The notes below the pieces were generated by a model. That model had not been told where the DNA came from. It made no database searches and saw nothing but the letters and a program-made list of their open reading frames with translations. This document shows positions 10,527 through 18,714 of a DNA stretch of 64,000 nt, one piece after another. Source of the stretch: CAVWQV01 sp963757115 (GTDB lineage Bacteria > Pseudomonadota > Alphaproteobacteria > Acetobacterales > Acetobacteraceae). Made by a program: the position numbers and the translations under genes. Position 1 is the first letter of the stretch. Each line of letters begins with the position of its first letter. The stretch is from NCBI GenBank assembly GCA_963757115.1, contig CAVWQV010000008.1, positions 62,001-126,000 of the forward strand, in the 5' to 3' direction.

Positions 10527-11375
10527 GTGGCGGATCGGGTGGGCGAGACGAGGACCAGCACGCTCGAGATCGAGGGGCAGTTGCTGCGAGTTGCCGTGCG
10601 GCCGGGTGACCACGAGCAACTGCCGCTTCTCCTTCTCAACGGCATCGGCGCCAATCTCGAGTTGTTGCAGCCCTTCGTCGACAAACTCGATCCCCGGATC
10701 GAGACAATTCGCGTCGACTTGCCGGGCACCGGCCAGTCGCCGGCTCCGGTTGTCCCGTACCGACCGTCGACGCTCGCCAGGCTTTTGACGCGACTGCTCG
10801 ACAAGCTGGCCTATCCCGCGGTGGACGTACTCGGCGTCTCGCTGGGGGGTGCCATTGCGCAGCAGTTCGCCCGCGATCAGCCGGCGCGCTGCCGGCAACT
10901 CGTGCTCGTGAGCACCGGCACCGGGGCGGTCATGGTACCCGGCTCGCCTTCCGTGCTGAGCAAGATGATGACGCCGCGACGGTACAGCGATCCCCTGCAC
11001 ATGGCCGCGATCGCGCCGCAGATCTACGGTGGACTCCTTCGCGAAAACCCTGAGCTGCTGGCAGGGCATGTCGGCGCTATGCGGCTGGGCGGCTCGCTTG
11101 GCTACTACTGGCAGCTCCTCGGCATCACAGGCTGGACAAGCATCCATTGGCTGCATCGGCTGCGCCAGCCGACGCTGGTTCTTTCCGGAACCGACGACCC
11201 TATAGTGCCGCTGCCCAACGCAAAGATCATGACGCGCCTGATCCCGAACGCGCGGCTGCACGTCTTCAAGGACGGCCATCTCGGCCTGCTGACGTCGGCG
11301 GACACCTTGGCGCCGGTCGTCTCGCAGTTCTTGACCGAGAATGAGGAGGGAACGAATGGTGCGAACGGAGGTTGA
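10527..11375 (+). CDS. phaZ: Intracellular medium-chain PHA depolymerase
   Basis: Alpha/beta hydrolase of 282 aa that releases 3-hydroxyacids from stored PHA. It matches the Pseudomonas PhaZ pattern along its length: LLLNGIGANLELLQPF near the N-terminus, the nucleophile elbow GVSLGG with Ser105, GAVMVPGSP, then LGYYWQLLGITGWTSIHWLH, and the catalytic His in KDGHLGLLT. The start is GTG at 10527, 4 bp after phaC. The last 20 bp overlap the next gene, whose ribosome binding site AGGAGG lies inside phaZ, so translation is probably coupled. Co-location with phaC supports a complete synthesis/mobilisation pair. Confidence 0.9.
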   Translation: MADRVGETRTSTLEIEGQLLRVAVRPGDHEQLPLLLLNGIGANLELLQPFVDKLDPRIETIRVDLPGTGQSPAPVVPYRPSTLARLLTRLLDKLAYPAVDVLGVSLGGAIAQQFARDQPARCRQLVLVSTGTGAVMVPGSPSVLSKMMTPRRYSDPLHMAAIAPQIYGGLLRENPELLAGHVGAMRLGGSLGYYWQLLGITGWTSIHWLHRLRQPTLVLSGTDDPIVPLPNAKIMTRLIPNARLHVFKDGHLGLLTSADTLAPVVSQFLTENEEGTNGANGG

Positions 11376-12534
11376 CGGCGATTTCTATCGCATCGCTGGA
11401 TTGCTCGATGCCGAGGAGCAGACCCTGCTCCGGCGCGTGCGAAGCTTCATGGAGGAGAAAGTCGCGCCGGTTATCACGCAATACTGGACACGGGCGGAGT
11501 TCCCTTTCGAGTTGATCCCGGGCTACGCAGAGCTGGGCATCGCCGGCCTAGCCTATGACGGCCCTGGCTGCGCAGGACGGAGCATGCTGCTGGACGGCTT
11601 GGTCATGCTGGAGCTTGCCCGCGTTGATTGCTCGATCGCCACCTTTCATGGGGTGCACAGCGGCCTAGCCATGGGATCGATCTACCTGTGCGGGTCCGAG
11701 GAGCAGAAACGACGCTGGCTGCCCGCGATGCAGTGCTGCGACAAGATCGGCGCCTTTGGGCTCACCGAGCCCGAGGTCGGTTCGGGAGCTGCCCGTGGCC
11801 TTGGGACCAGCGCGCGGCGCGACGGCGACAGCTGGATACTCAACGGCGAGAAAGCTTGGATCGGCAACGCGACCTTCGCCGACGTGACGGTGATCTGGGC
11901 GCGCGATGTCGAGGACAATCAGGTGAAGGGGTTTCTGGTCGAAAAGGGGATGCCCGGCTTCAGCACCGAGAAGATGGAGCGCAAGATTGCCCTGCGCGCG
12001 GTGCAGAACGCGCGGATCAGGCTCGAGGATTGCCGGGTGGACGAGGCGAGCCGGCTGGCCAACGCCCACTCGTTCAAGGACACAGCCCGCGTGCTGCGGA
12101 TGACGCGCGCCGGTGTCGCGTGGGAAGCAGTGGGTTGCGCGCAAGGCGCCTACGAGCATGCCCTTCGCTACGCGACGGAGCGGCAACAGTTCGGGAGACC
12201 GATCGCGCAGTTCCAGCTCGTCCAGGACCTCCTGGTCCGGATGCTGGGTAATGTGACGGCGTCGAAGTGCCTGGTCGCGCGCCTATCACAGCTGCAGGAC
12301 GCCGCACAGATGGACGAGGAGCACGCCTCGCTCGCCAAGGCGTTCTGCACAGTGCGAATGCGTGAGACCGTCGGCTGGGCCCGCGAACTCATGGGCGGCA
12401 ACGGCATCCTCCTGGACTACGATGTCGGCCGCTTCGTAGCCGATGCCGAGGCAATCTACTCCTACGAGGGCACGCGCGAAATCAACACGCTCGTGGTTGG
12501 GCGCGCGATCACCGGCCTCGGCGCGTTCGTTTGA
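11356..12534 (+). CDS. Acyl-CoA dehydrogenase (glutaryl-CoA dehydrogenase-like)
   Basis: FAD enzyme of 392 aa that oxidises an acyl-CoA at the alpha-beta carbons and passes electrons to ETF. It shows the family signatures GAFGLTEPEVGSG (flavin binding), NGEKAWIGNATFADV, and RELMGGNGILLDY. The catalytic Glu is in the C-terminal motif SYEGTREINTLVVGR, the position used by glutaryl-CoA and related dehydrogenases. The ATG at 11356 follows AGGAGG with good spacing and lies inside the end of phaZ. It is the last gene of the + strand cluster. The substrate is unknown; a dicarboxylyl- or hydroxyacyl-CoA precursor linked to the PHA genes is an inference. Confidence 0.88.
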   Translation: MVRTEVDGDFYRIAGLLDAEEQTLLRRVRSFMEEKVAPVITQYWTRAEFPFELIPGYAELGIAGLAYDGPGCAGRSMLLDGLVMLELARVDCSIATFHGVHSGLAMGSIYLCGSEEQKRRWLPAMQCCDKIGAFGLTEPEVGSGAARGLGTSARRDGDSWILNGEKAWIGNATFADVTVIWARDVEDNQVKGFLVEKGMPGFSTEKMERKIALRAVQNARIRLEDCRVDEASRLANAHSFKDTARVLRMTRAGVAWEAVGCAQGAYEHALRYATERQQFGRPIAQFQLVQDLLVRMLGNVTASKCLVARLSQLQDAAQMDEEHASLAKAFCTVRMRETVGWARELMGGNGILLDYDVGRFVADAEAIYSYEGTREINTLVVGRAITGLGAFV

Positions 12535-12641
12535 GCTCTACGTTTTCGAGGCAGTCCGCATCCTGCGGCATTCTGCTCCGTGACCCTGGCAAGCGCCGGC
12601 AGTCAAACAGGAACTGGTCCGTCGAGCTTCCACGTCCGTAC

Positions 12642-13365
12642 CTACCCTTTCAGCAGCGCGCCCGAGTTCATCAGCTCGTCCAGCTCGCCGAAACGGGGCA
12701 TGTACCCGGGATCGACCCGCACCCAACGCCGCCGCAACTGGCGGAGGAGCTTGCGGTCGGGCCGCTGGTCGGCGCGCATCAGGTCCAGCAGATCGAGGGC
12801 AGCGTTCTTGGCTTCGTCGCGGGGCGAGAGCGGCGTCGCACGGTCGGCGAACACCTCGCAGACCCAGCGCTCCAGCTCGCCGGCAATCTCCGCGTGGCGC
12901 GGGCGGTAGCGCGGCCGTCCCTCGTCCGGGTCGAGGTCCATCGCGGCGCAGGTTTGGCGGTAGAACGGCGCGTCCCAGTGGTAACGCGCACGGCCTTCGT
13001 TGCGCGCGAAAACGGGGAACACCGCGCTGAACTCGTTTATGTCCGTGTCGTCGGTGAGCCGCAGGACGACGAGGTACGGGCGTGGTGCGAAAGGGGATCA
13101 CCTTGGCCCCGAGCGCCTGGCGTCGGCCGTCCTTGCGCAGCTCGAAGGCGGCCATGGTGCCGGGGCAGGCCAGGAAGGATCGGACAACATCATCCTGCCG
13201 CCGGTCCGGCAGCGAGGCGGCGTACTCGGTCGCGGTCATCAGGCGGTCGTTGCCTTGCTCCGGGCCGATCCGCTCGACTTGCCAGCCGTCCGGTTCCCAG
13301 ATGGCCACATAGCGCGCGCCAATCGGCTTGACCCGCTGGTGCGCGTCCCCGTCCGCTGCTCCCAT
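12642..13365 (-). CDS. Conserved hypothetical protein, one frameshift
   Basis: I do not recognise this protein. On the minus strand it begins near 13365 (MGAADGDAHQRVKPIGARY) and reads to about 13080, where one extra C shifts the frame. The continuation PYLVVLRLTDDTDINEF leads into a segment ending at 12642 (RFGELDELMNSGALLKG). Repaired length is about 240 aa. The N-terminal part has an IWEPDGWQVERIGP strand pattern, and the C-terminal part is helical and rich in Arg. It is convergent with the acyl-CoA dehydrogenase and next to a mobile element, so it may itself be accessory DNA. Coding status is supported by sensible composition on both sides of the shift, not by a known family. Confidence 0.5.
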
Positions 13366-13489
13366 GCCCGCCCCTACGCTTGGAACGAAGGTGGAACTCT
13401 ACCGTATGCCGGACAGATCGCTGCGTTCAAGCCGGCGTTGGATGGACCTCTGGCGCCGTTGAACGGGCAGCCGCGCGCTGCTTGCCGCA

Positions 13490-13506
13490 GCCCCCTCTGT
13501 CCGATA
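13490..13506 (+). repeat. Left outer inverted-repeat block (17 bp)
   Basis: GCCCCCTCTGTCCGATA, an exact inverted match to 16196-16212. It marks the left outer edge of the IS91-type unit. Confidence 0.8.
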
Positions 13507-13675
13507 ATGAAGAGCGTTTTTAGCTTGGCGGCGCGGCGCGGTAGCCTGAGTGCGTGGACATCTTGGCTGGAGCCCGCGCCGGTGAGCTAAAATGAAGAGC
13601 GTTTTTAGCTTGGCGGCGCGGCGCGGTAGCCTGAGTGCGTGGACATCTTGGCTGGAGCCCGCGCCGGTGAGCTAA
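13506..13675. repeat. 85-bp tandem duplication, two copies
   Basis: Two adjacent identical 85-bp units, 13506-13590 and 13591-13675, each starting AATGAAGAGCGTTTTTAGC and ending CCGGTGAGCTAA. The edges of the unit contain the complementary strings CGTTTTTAGCT and AGCTAAAAACG, so the array could fold into a large hairpin. The array lies between the two halves of the left inverted repeat of the mobile element. Confidence 0.9.
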
Positions 13676-13680
13676 AAACG

Positions 13681-13697
13681 GATTGGACTAAACCGCT
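13681..13697 (+). repeat. Left inner inverted-repeat block (17 bp)
   Basis: GATTGGACTAAACCGCT, an exact inverted match to 16174-16190. It lies immediately left of the transposase 3-prime end. Confidence 0.85.
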
Positions 13698-13712
13698 CCC
13701 CGGCCGCTCGGG

Positions 13713-15140
13713 TTATGGGCGTTGAATGCGCCCGGATTCGTTTGGGTTCACCTGGGAAGCGGCGCGTACGGCCGTTTGGGAGTCGTTCGCTGGCCAAGCC
13801 GCATTTCCGGGGGTCAACTCGGCCTGGATCCGGCCATTTGACGACGGCTCACGCACGCTCCGGGACGCTACGGCAACAGCGTCTCCACCTTGATCTGGCG
13901 GGCGCGTTGGTTTCATGCGGTCGGGGTGGTGACCCGGGGTCATGACGTGTCCGGAACTGGCAGACAGAACTCTGAGCCTCGAGATGGTCTCGATCACAAC
14001 CATGGTGCCGACATGGCAGTGTGGACAGGCGCGCAAAGACACCCCGGTCAGCGCCTCGTGGCGGTCACGATAGTCTCCCGGCGGATCAGCGGCGGCCGGC
14101 TCGTCGGGCGCCATCCCGAGGAGTTCACGGCAAAGTGCCAGTTTTCGCGCGCGATGGCGATTGCCGAGGAAGCCGTAATAGCGGATGCGCTGAAACCTGT
14201 CCGGCAGAACATGGATCAGGAAGCGGCGCATGAACTCCCTGGCATCGAGGGTCATGGTCTTCTGCTGATTGCCGTGTCGGTAATCCTTCCACCGGAAGCG
14301 AACCTCGCCACCGTCGATGGCCAACAGGCGGTTGTTGGAGATGGCGATGCGGTGGGTGTAGCGCCCGACATAATCGAGAACCTGTCGCGGCCCCGCGAAG
14401 GGTCGCTTGGCATAGACCACCCACTCGGTGTCACGGACCGGGGCGAGATGACGCCGGAACGCCGCTGGTTCATGAAGGTGCCGTTGCGCGGCGAAGAAGC
14501 GCAGTGCGCCGGTGGCGAACGCCGTCTCCAGGTGGTGCAGGAACAACCTGCGGAACAGCCGCGACAGGACCCTGACCGGGAGGAAGAAACCGGGGCGGCA
14601 GGCGATCCAGCTTCCGCCGTCGGGTGCGATCCCGCCGCCGGGCACGAGGCAATGCAGATGCGGGTGGTGCGACAGGTTCTGCCCCCAGCTGTGCAGCACG
14701 GCCAGAAAGCCGATCTCTGCCCCCAGGTGACGTGGATCGGCAGCGATGGTGCGCAGCGTCTCCGCCGCCGCGCGGAACAGGATGTCGTAGACCGCGGGCT
14801 TGTTCTGGAACGCGATGGCCGCGATCTCGTCCGGCAACGTGAAGACCACATGGAAGTATGGCGTGTCGAGCAGCTCCGCCTGGCGCTCCTCCAGCCACCG
14901 GGCCCGCGCCAGACCCTGGCACTTGGGGCAGTTCCTGTTGCGGCACGAGTTGTAGGCGACACGCTGATGACCGCAGCCGTCGCAGCGCTCGACGTGGCCA
15001 CCCAGCGCGGCGGTGCGGCAACGTTCGATCGCGCTGATGGCACGGCGCTGCGCGCTGGACAGCGATGCGCCGTGCTGGTGGCGAAAAGCTGCACCGTAGC
15101 GGCGGAACACGTCCCCCACTTCCAGCCCTTCGCGGGCCAC
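13713..15140 (-). CDS. IS91-family (HUH, Y2) transposase
   Basis: Rolling-circle transposase of 475 aa. The N-terminal zinc-binding segment has CDGCGHQRVAYNSCRNRNC followed by CPKCQ. The HUH metal motif is seen as HHPHLHCLVPGGG, and the two catalytic tyrosines in the pattern YVGRYTHR, followed by ISNNRLLAIDGG. The start is a GTG at 15140, 12 bp after the upstream recombinase gene on the same strand. The C-terminal tail after the CPHC pair (CPHCHVGT) is low in recognisable features. The reading frame is intact, so the element may be active. Confidence 0.92.
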   Translation of the reverse strand: MAREGLEVGDVFRRYGAAFRHQHGASLSSAQRRAISAIERCRTAALGGHVERCDGCGHQRVAYNSCRNRNCPKCQGLARARWLEERQAELLDTPYFHVVFTLPDEIAAIAFQNKPAVYDILFRAAAETLRTIAADPRHLGAEIGFLAVLHSWGQNLSHHPHLHCLVPGGGIAPDGGSWIACRPGFFLPVRVLSRLFRRLFLHHLETAFATGALRFFAAQRHLHEPAAFRRHLAPVRDTEWVVYAKRPFAGPRQVLDYVGRYTHRIAISNNRLLAIDGGEVRFRWKDYRHGNQQKTMTLDAREFMRRFLIHVLPDRFQRIRYYGFLGNRHRARKLALCRELLGMAPDEPAAADPPGDYRDRHEALTGVSLRACPHCHVGTMVVIETISRLRVLSASSGHVMTPGHHPDRMKPTRPPDQGGDAVAVASRSVREPSSNGRIQAELTPGNAAWPANDSQTAVRAASQVNPNESGRIQRP

Positions 15141-15152
15141 GGGGCTTGGCCG

Positions 15153-16025
15153 TCAGGCGGGCATGAGGTCCGGTTCGCTAGTGACCGTGGCATACAGGGA
15201 GTCCAGCGGGCTGACCGTGGCGCAGACCTTGCTGGTGGCGACACGGAGGTATTGGGCCGTGGTGCCCAGACTGCGGTGGCCCAGCAGCAGCTGGATGGTC
15301 CGCAGATCAGTGCCTGCTTCCAGCAGATGCACAGCGAAGGCGTGACGCAGCGAATGCGGCGTGACCTGCTTGCGGATCCCACAACGCCGACGCGTCTGCC
15401 GACAGACGTAGGCAACGGTGTGCGGAGAGATCGGCTGGCCGGGCCGGTCGCCAGGAAACAGCCACTCTTTCGGATGGGTGCGCTTCCAATAGTCCCGCAG
15501 CATCTCCAGCAGTTTGGGCGGGAGCATGACATAGCGGTCTTTGCGGCCTTTGCCCTGGTCGACCCGGATGACCATGCGCTGGCTGTCGATCGCCGCCGGC
15601 TTCAGATGGGTCGCTTCGGAAATCCGCAGGCCAACGGCGTAGCAGACGGTCAGGATCACGCGATGCTTCAGGTCCTCCACTGCGTCGAGGAAGCGGGCGA
15701 CCTCGTCCTGGCTCAGCACAACGGGAAGCCTTCGTATCTGGCGGCAGGTCGGGATGTCCTGCTCGACAGTCCAGGCCCGCCTGAGAGTGACGATATAGAC
15801 AAAACGCAGGGCGGACACCGCAGCCGAGATCGAGCTGCTCGCCAAACGTCTGTTGACGGCCAAATGGATCCGGTAGCTTCGGATCTCATCCGGACCCAGA
15901 TCCTGCGGTGACTTGCCAAAATGGCAGGCGAACAGGGAGACATGCTGGAGATACGCACGTTGCGTCTCCGGCGCGAGATTGCGGATCTGCATGTCCTCGA
16001 TCATGCGACGGCGAAGCGGGGTCAT
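15153..16025 (-). CDS. Tyrosine recombinase (accessory gene of IS91-type element)
   Basis: Site-specific recombinase of 290 aa with an N-terminal SAM-like core-binding domain (MIEDMQIRNLAPETQRAYLQ) and a C-terminal catalytic domain. The catalytic Arg is in AVGLRISEATHL, the HxxR box in TPHSLRHAFAVHLLEAG, and the nucleophile Tyr in LGTTAQYLRV. The ATG at 16025 is preceded by GAGGAG with seven-base spacing and is preferred over an in-frame upstream extension. Such genes accompany a subset of IS91 relatives in alphaproteobacteria; the role, for example resolving circular intermediates, is not established here. Confidence 0.9.
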   Translation of the reverse strand: MTPLRRRMIEDMQIRNLAPETQRAYLQHVSLFACHFGKSPQDLGPDEIRSYRIHLAVNRRLASSSISAAVSALRFVYIVTLRRAWTVEQDIPTCRQIRRLPVVLSQDEVARFLDAVEDLKHRVILTVCYAVGLRISEATHLKPAAIDSQRMVIRVDQGKGRKDRYVMLPPKLLEMLRDYWKRTHPKEWLFPGDRPGQPISPHTVAYVCRQTRRRCGIRKQVTPHSLRHAFAVHLLEAGTDLRTIQLLLGHRSLGTTAQYLRVATSKVCATVSPLDSLYATVTSEPDLMPA

Positions 16026-16173
16026 CGGCAACTCCTCTGCGAGATGAAGCGCGCCACGTGGCGCGGCCCTATGATCTCGCAGCTGGGTTGTCAGACGAGA
16101 GGGGGGCGGACGCTTGCTTCCGACGAGCCCTCCCGATCGGAAGCATGCCGTTGGCATCACCGAACTACCGCGA

Positions 16174-16212
16174 AGCGGTTTAGTCCAATCATCTTTATCG
16201 GACAGAGGGGGC
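16174..16212 (-). repeat. Right terminal inverted repeat (39 bp, continuous)
   Basis: The inner 17 bp (16174-16190) and outer 17 bp (16196-16212) match the two left blocks exactly in inverted orientation; the 5 bp between them are ATCTT. It bounds the IS91-type unit on the right. Confidence 0.85.
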
Positions 16213-16626
16213 GGCGGCCGATCGAGAGGAGCGATCCGCCTAACGTGTCCTAAGGAACGGACCGGATGCCCGGTCCGGTTATGTTTGTTGATGAGGCTTT
16301 CTCGACGGCCCGGGCTGTCGCCTCATTCAACGGGGCACTCAGCCTCGTCCAGTGTACCGAGATCACGGTCGAAAGGCGGGTAGACTGCGGCGAGGCCCGC
16401 CGTCCCGTTAGAGTGACGGTGCAGTCGTCCATGGCAGCCAAGCACCATTTGCGGAACAGGGCCGGCTCGCCGGGGGGCAGCAAGTCCACGCTGAAGGTCG
16501 CCACGTTCCTATTGTCCTGCGTGATCATGTTCGTGGCCAGCAGGCAATCCATCTGCGTTCCGACGAGAGGCTGACAATCCACTTTTCCCGGCCCGAACGT
16601 CTGGACCGCCGGCGATGCGATGGCTG

Positions 16627-16632
16627 GGTAGG
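16627..16632. repeat. IS481 target-site duplication, left copy (GGTAGG)
   Basis: GGTAGG directly left of the element end, identical to 17677-17682 on the right. This is a clean 6-bp duplication made by insertion. Confidence 0.85.
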
Positions 16633-17676
16633 TGTTTGGTCCCGGGCTTTGATGGTGCATTCTTCTCTCCGGAGTGGAAGGAAGCACTATGGGCCAAGTT
16701 CTCCACGGCAGCGCCACAACGACAGCGGCGGTCCGTCGAGCGATACAGCATAGTCAAGAGAGCCTGAGGGCGCTGGCCAAGCGCTACGGCGTCAATCAGA
16801 AAACCGTCGCCAAGTGGAAGCGGCGCACCTCCCTCGCCGATCTCCCGACCGGGCCGAAGGACGCAAAGTCAACCGTCCTGTCCATCGAGGACGAGGCGAT
16901 CATCGTCGCCTTCCGTCGCCACACCCTGTTGTCGCTGGACGACTGCCTCTATGCCCTGCAGGCAACCATCCCGCACCTGACCCGCTCATCGCTGCACCGC
17001 TGCCTGCAGCGCCACGGCATCTCCCGTCTGCCCAACGTCGAGGGCGACACGCCAGACAAGCGCAAGTTCAAGATCTATCCGCTCGGCTACTTCCACATCG
17101 ACATCGCCGAGGTCCGCACCGAGCAGGGAAAGCTCCACCTCCTGGTCGCCATCGACCGGACGTCCAAGTTCGCCTTCGTCGAGCTGCACGAAAAAGCCAC
17201 CACCCGAGTGGCCGCAGACTTCCTCCGCGCCCTCCTCAAAGCCGTCCCCTACAAGATCCACACCGTGCTCACCGACAACGGCATCCACTTCACCACACCC
17301 GGCAACACCTGCTCCGCCGCAGCCGAGATCAAGCGGGCCATCCAGCAAGGCGAAACCTTCCGGGCACACTCCTTCGAACTCGCCTGCACGCAGAACGACA
17401 TCGATCACCGACTGACCAAACCGCGGCATCCGTGGACCAATGGTCAGGTCGAACGCATGAACCGGACCATCAAGGAAGCAACCGTCAAGCGCTTCCACTA
17501 CGTCACCCATGACCAGCTCCGCAGCCACCTGACCGATTTCGTCAATGCCTACAACTTCGGTCGCCGACTGAAGACCCTGAAGGGGCTCACTCCCTACGAA
17601 ACTATCTGCCGCACATGGACAAAAGAACCCCAGCGGTTCACCCTCAACCCTCTCCACCAAATGCCGGGACTAAACA
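16633..17676 (+). mobile_element. IS481-family insertion sequence
   Basis: A 1044-bp element with TGT...ACA ends. The imperfect terminal inverted repeats of about 23 bp are TGTTTGGTCCCGGGCTT (left, from 16633) and the inverted TGTTTAGTCCCGGCATT (right, ending 17676). It is flanked by GGTAGG on both sides and encodes one DDE transposase on the + strand. Intact duplication and reading frame point to a recent insertion. It splits a minus-strand exported-protein gene. Confidence 0.9.
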
Positions 17677-17681
17677 GGTAG
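16689..17681 (+). CDS. IS481-family DDE transposase
   Basis: Transposase of 330 aa. An N-terminal helix-turn-helix (LRALAKRYGVNQKTVAKW) is followed by an integrase-like catalytic core with the DDE residues in YFHIDIAEVRT, VLTDNGIHFT and NGQVERMNRTIKEATV. The ATG at 16689 follows GGAAGGA. The stop codon TAG (17679-17681) lies in the right target duplication, outside the element, so the frame is open through the right inverted repeat and ends only in host DNA. Confidence 0.92.
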   Translation: MGQVLHGSATTTAAVRRAIQHSQESLRALAKRYGVNQKTVAKWKRRTSLADLPTGPKDAKSTVLSIEDEAIIVAFRRHTLLSLDDCLYALQATIPHLTRSSLHRCLQRHGISRLPNVEGDTPDKRKFKIYPLGYFHIDIAEVRTEQGKLHLLVAIDRTSKFAFVELHEKATTRVAADFLRALLKAVPYKIHTVLTDNGIHFTTPGNTCSAAAEIKRAIQQGETFRAHSFELACTQNDIDHRLTKPRHPWTNGQVERMNRTIKEATVKRFHYVTHDQLRSHLTDFVNAYNFGRRLKTLKGLTPYETICRTWTKEPQRFTLNPLHQMPGLNR

Positions 17682-17682
17682 G
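17677..17682. repeat. IS481 target-site duplication, right copy (GGTAGG)
   Basis: Second copy of the 6-bp duplication. It also provides the TAG stop codon of the transposase. Confidence 0.85.
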
Positions 17683-17790
17683 TCAGGATTGCCAAGCCGG
17701 CGAGCAGGACCACGACGGGAATCGCGGCGGCAGCCCGTTCGAAGCCGCCGGTTCCGGTAGAAGGTGCGATTGCCGGGTCACACGGCATGG

Positions 17791-18561
17791 TCACCATCCG
17801 TAGCCGGGCCAACCATAATGCTCGTGCAACTGGCTCTCGTAGATCTGGTCGAGCTGGTTGAGAGGAGCGTGCCAGGGCGGGCTCGTCTTGATCTTCTCGC
17901 GCGTGATGTCGAGGCGCATTTGGCGGTCGCCCCACTTGATCTCCCGCACGGCGTAGGGCGACACCAGCACGTGCTGTCCGGCCCACCAGTTCCTGGTGTC
18001 GATGATTACGTAGCGGATGCCCCAGCCGGTCTCCTCGACTAAGAGATCCTGGACATGGCCGATGTCGCCGTCACTGGCATGGACGTGATAACCGTCCACC
18101 TCGGCGACACTCCGCAGATGCGGGTCCTCGTCCTCGCGGCGTGGCTGGATTTCCGCCGTCTCGCCCATGCCGAACCCGCCGAAGTAGGGGCGGGACAAGA
18201 ACGGGGCGGCGATCGCGCCCGTGCCATAGAAGCTCCCGCCCCAATAGGGATCCCAGCCGTAGTAGCCGAGCAGCCCACTCTCCATCTGTCGCGACACCGG
18301 CTGGTCGTGCAGGATGTCCGGACTGCCCTTGATGCGTGCCTTGGTCAGCTTCACGGGAACGCTCTGCCGGTCGTCGTCGACGGCGCCAATCGCGGATGGG
18401 TGGATCAGCACCTTGCGGCCGGTTAGCCAATGCCCGGTATCGACGACCAGCCAGCGCACCTTCCACGTCGCGTCATCGAACAGGAAGTCGCTGACGGTTC
18501 CAATATGGCCGTCGCTTGCTTCGATCGTGTAGCCGGTAAGTTTGGAGACGGGGCGCAGCAT
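17791..18561 (-). CDS. Protein with two PRC-barrel domains
   Basis: Protein of 256 aa with two PRC-barrel beta domains. The first is at about residues 1-75 (MLRPVSKLTGYTIEASDGHI, then RWLVVDTGHWLTGRKVLIHP). The second is at about 150-225 (LRSVAEVDGYHVHASDGDIG, then IRYVIIDTRNWWAGQHVLVSP). They are joined by a Gly/Tyr-rich linker (YYGWDPYWGGSFYGTGA). PRC barrels occur in photosynthetic reaction centres and in many small stress- or RNA-related proteins. Tandem PRC proteins of this type are often found in alphaproteobacterial stress islands, but no reaction can be assigned. The downstream minus-strand gene overlaps its end and is broken by the IS481 insertion. Confidence 0.85.
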   Translation of the reverse strand: MLRPVSKLTGYTIEASDGHIGTVSDFLFDDATWKVRWLVVDTGHWLTGRKVLIHPSAIGAVDDDRQSVPVKLTKARIKGSPDILHDQPVSRQMESGLLGYYGWDPYWGGSFYGTGAIAAPFLSRPYFGGFGMGETAEIQPRREDEDPHLRSVAEVDGYHVHASDGDIGHVQDLLVEETGWGIRYVIIDTRNWWAGQHVLVSPYAVREIKWGDRQMRLDITREKIKTSPPWHAPLNQLDQIYESQLHEHYGWPGYGW

Positions 18562-18714
18562 GTCTTGGCTCCTTCAACGCGGATCCGGTTTATGTTGCCT
18601 ATTTCACCGGGCGACAGGCTGGTTCAGCACGGCCACATGGGGCTTTGCCCCGGCTCGCCGCTGATACGATCATCTAAATTGAGACCCTACCGGCGCTGTC
18701 GTTCCCGGCATGTT

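Larger units (their letters stand above)
13490..16212. mobile_element. IS91-type element carrying a tyrosine recombinase, bounded by split inverted repeats
   Basis: A 2.7-kb unit containing a Y2/HUH transposase gene and an upstream tyrosine recombinase gene, both on the minus strand. The right end (16174-16212) is a continuous 39-bp sequence. Its inverted counterpart on the left is present as two exact 17-bp blocks, 13490-13506 and 13681-13697, separated by 174 bp that hold an 85-bp tandem duplication; on the right only 5 bp separate the matching blocks. I see no target duplication next to the outer ends. IS91 elements usually lack terminal inverted repeats, so this may be a composite of the IS91 unit inside an older element. 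The boundaries are read directly; the interpretation is inference. Confidence 0.7.
16250..17797 (-). pseudogene. Small exported or membrane-anchored protein gene interrupted by an IS481-family insertion
   Basis: Removing the IS481 element and one copy of its 6-bp target duplication joins two minus-strand pieces into one frame. The upstream part (17797-17677) gives MPCDPAIAPSTGTGG, then the hydrophobic run PVVVLLAGLAILTY; the downstream part (16632-16250) continues PAIASPAVQTFGPGKVDCQP. The rebuilt protein is about 165 aa with a signal-peptide-like N-terminus, four Cys in the mature part (VDCQP, MDCLL, KWCLAA, MDDCT) and no family I recognise. Its ATG at 17797 overlaps the end of the PRC-barrel gene (ATGGTGA), so the two were probably co-translated before the insertion. 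Confidence 0.75.

Noticed and set aside
13890..15911. Plus-strand frame of about 670 codons across the IS91-type element
   Set aside because: It is antisense to the transposase and recombinase genes, both of which have all catalytic motifs.
16259..16276. Rho-independent terminator (GGACCGG hairpin)
   Set aside because: No T run follows on either strand, and the hairpin lies within the 3-prime coding end of the interrupted minus-strand gene.
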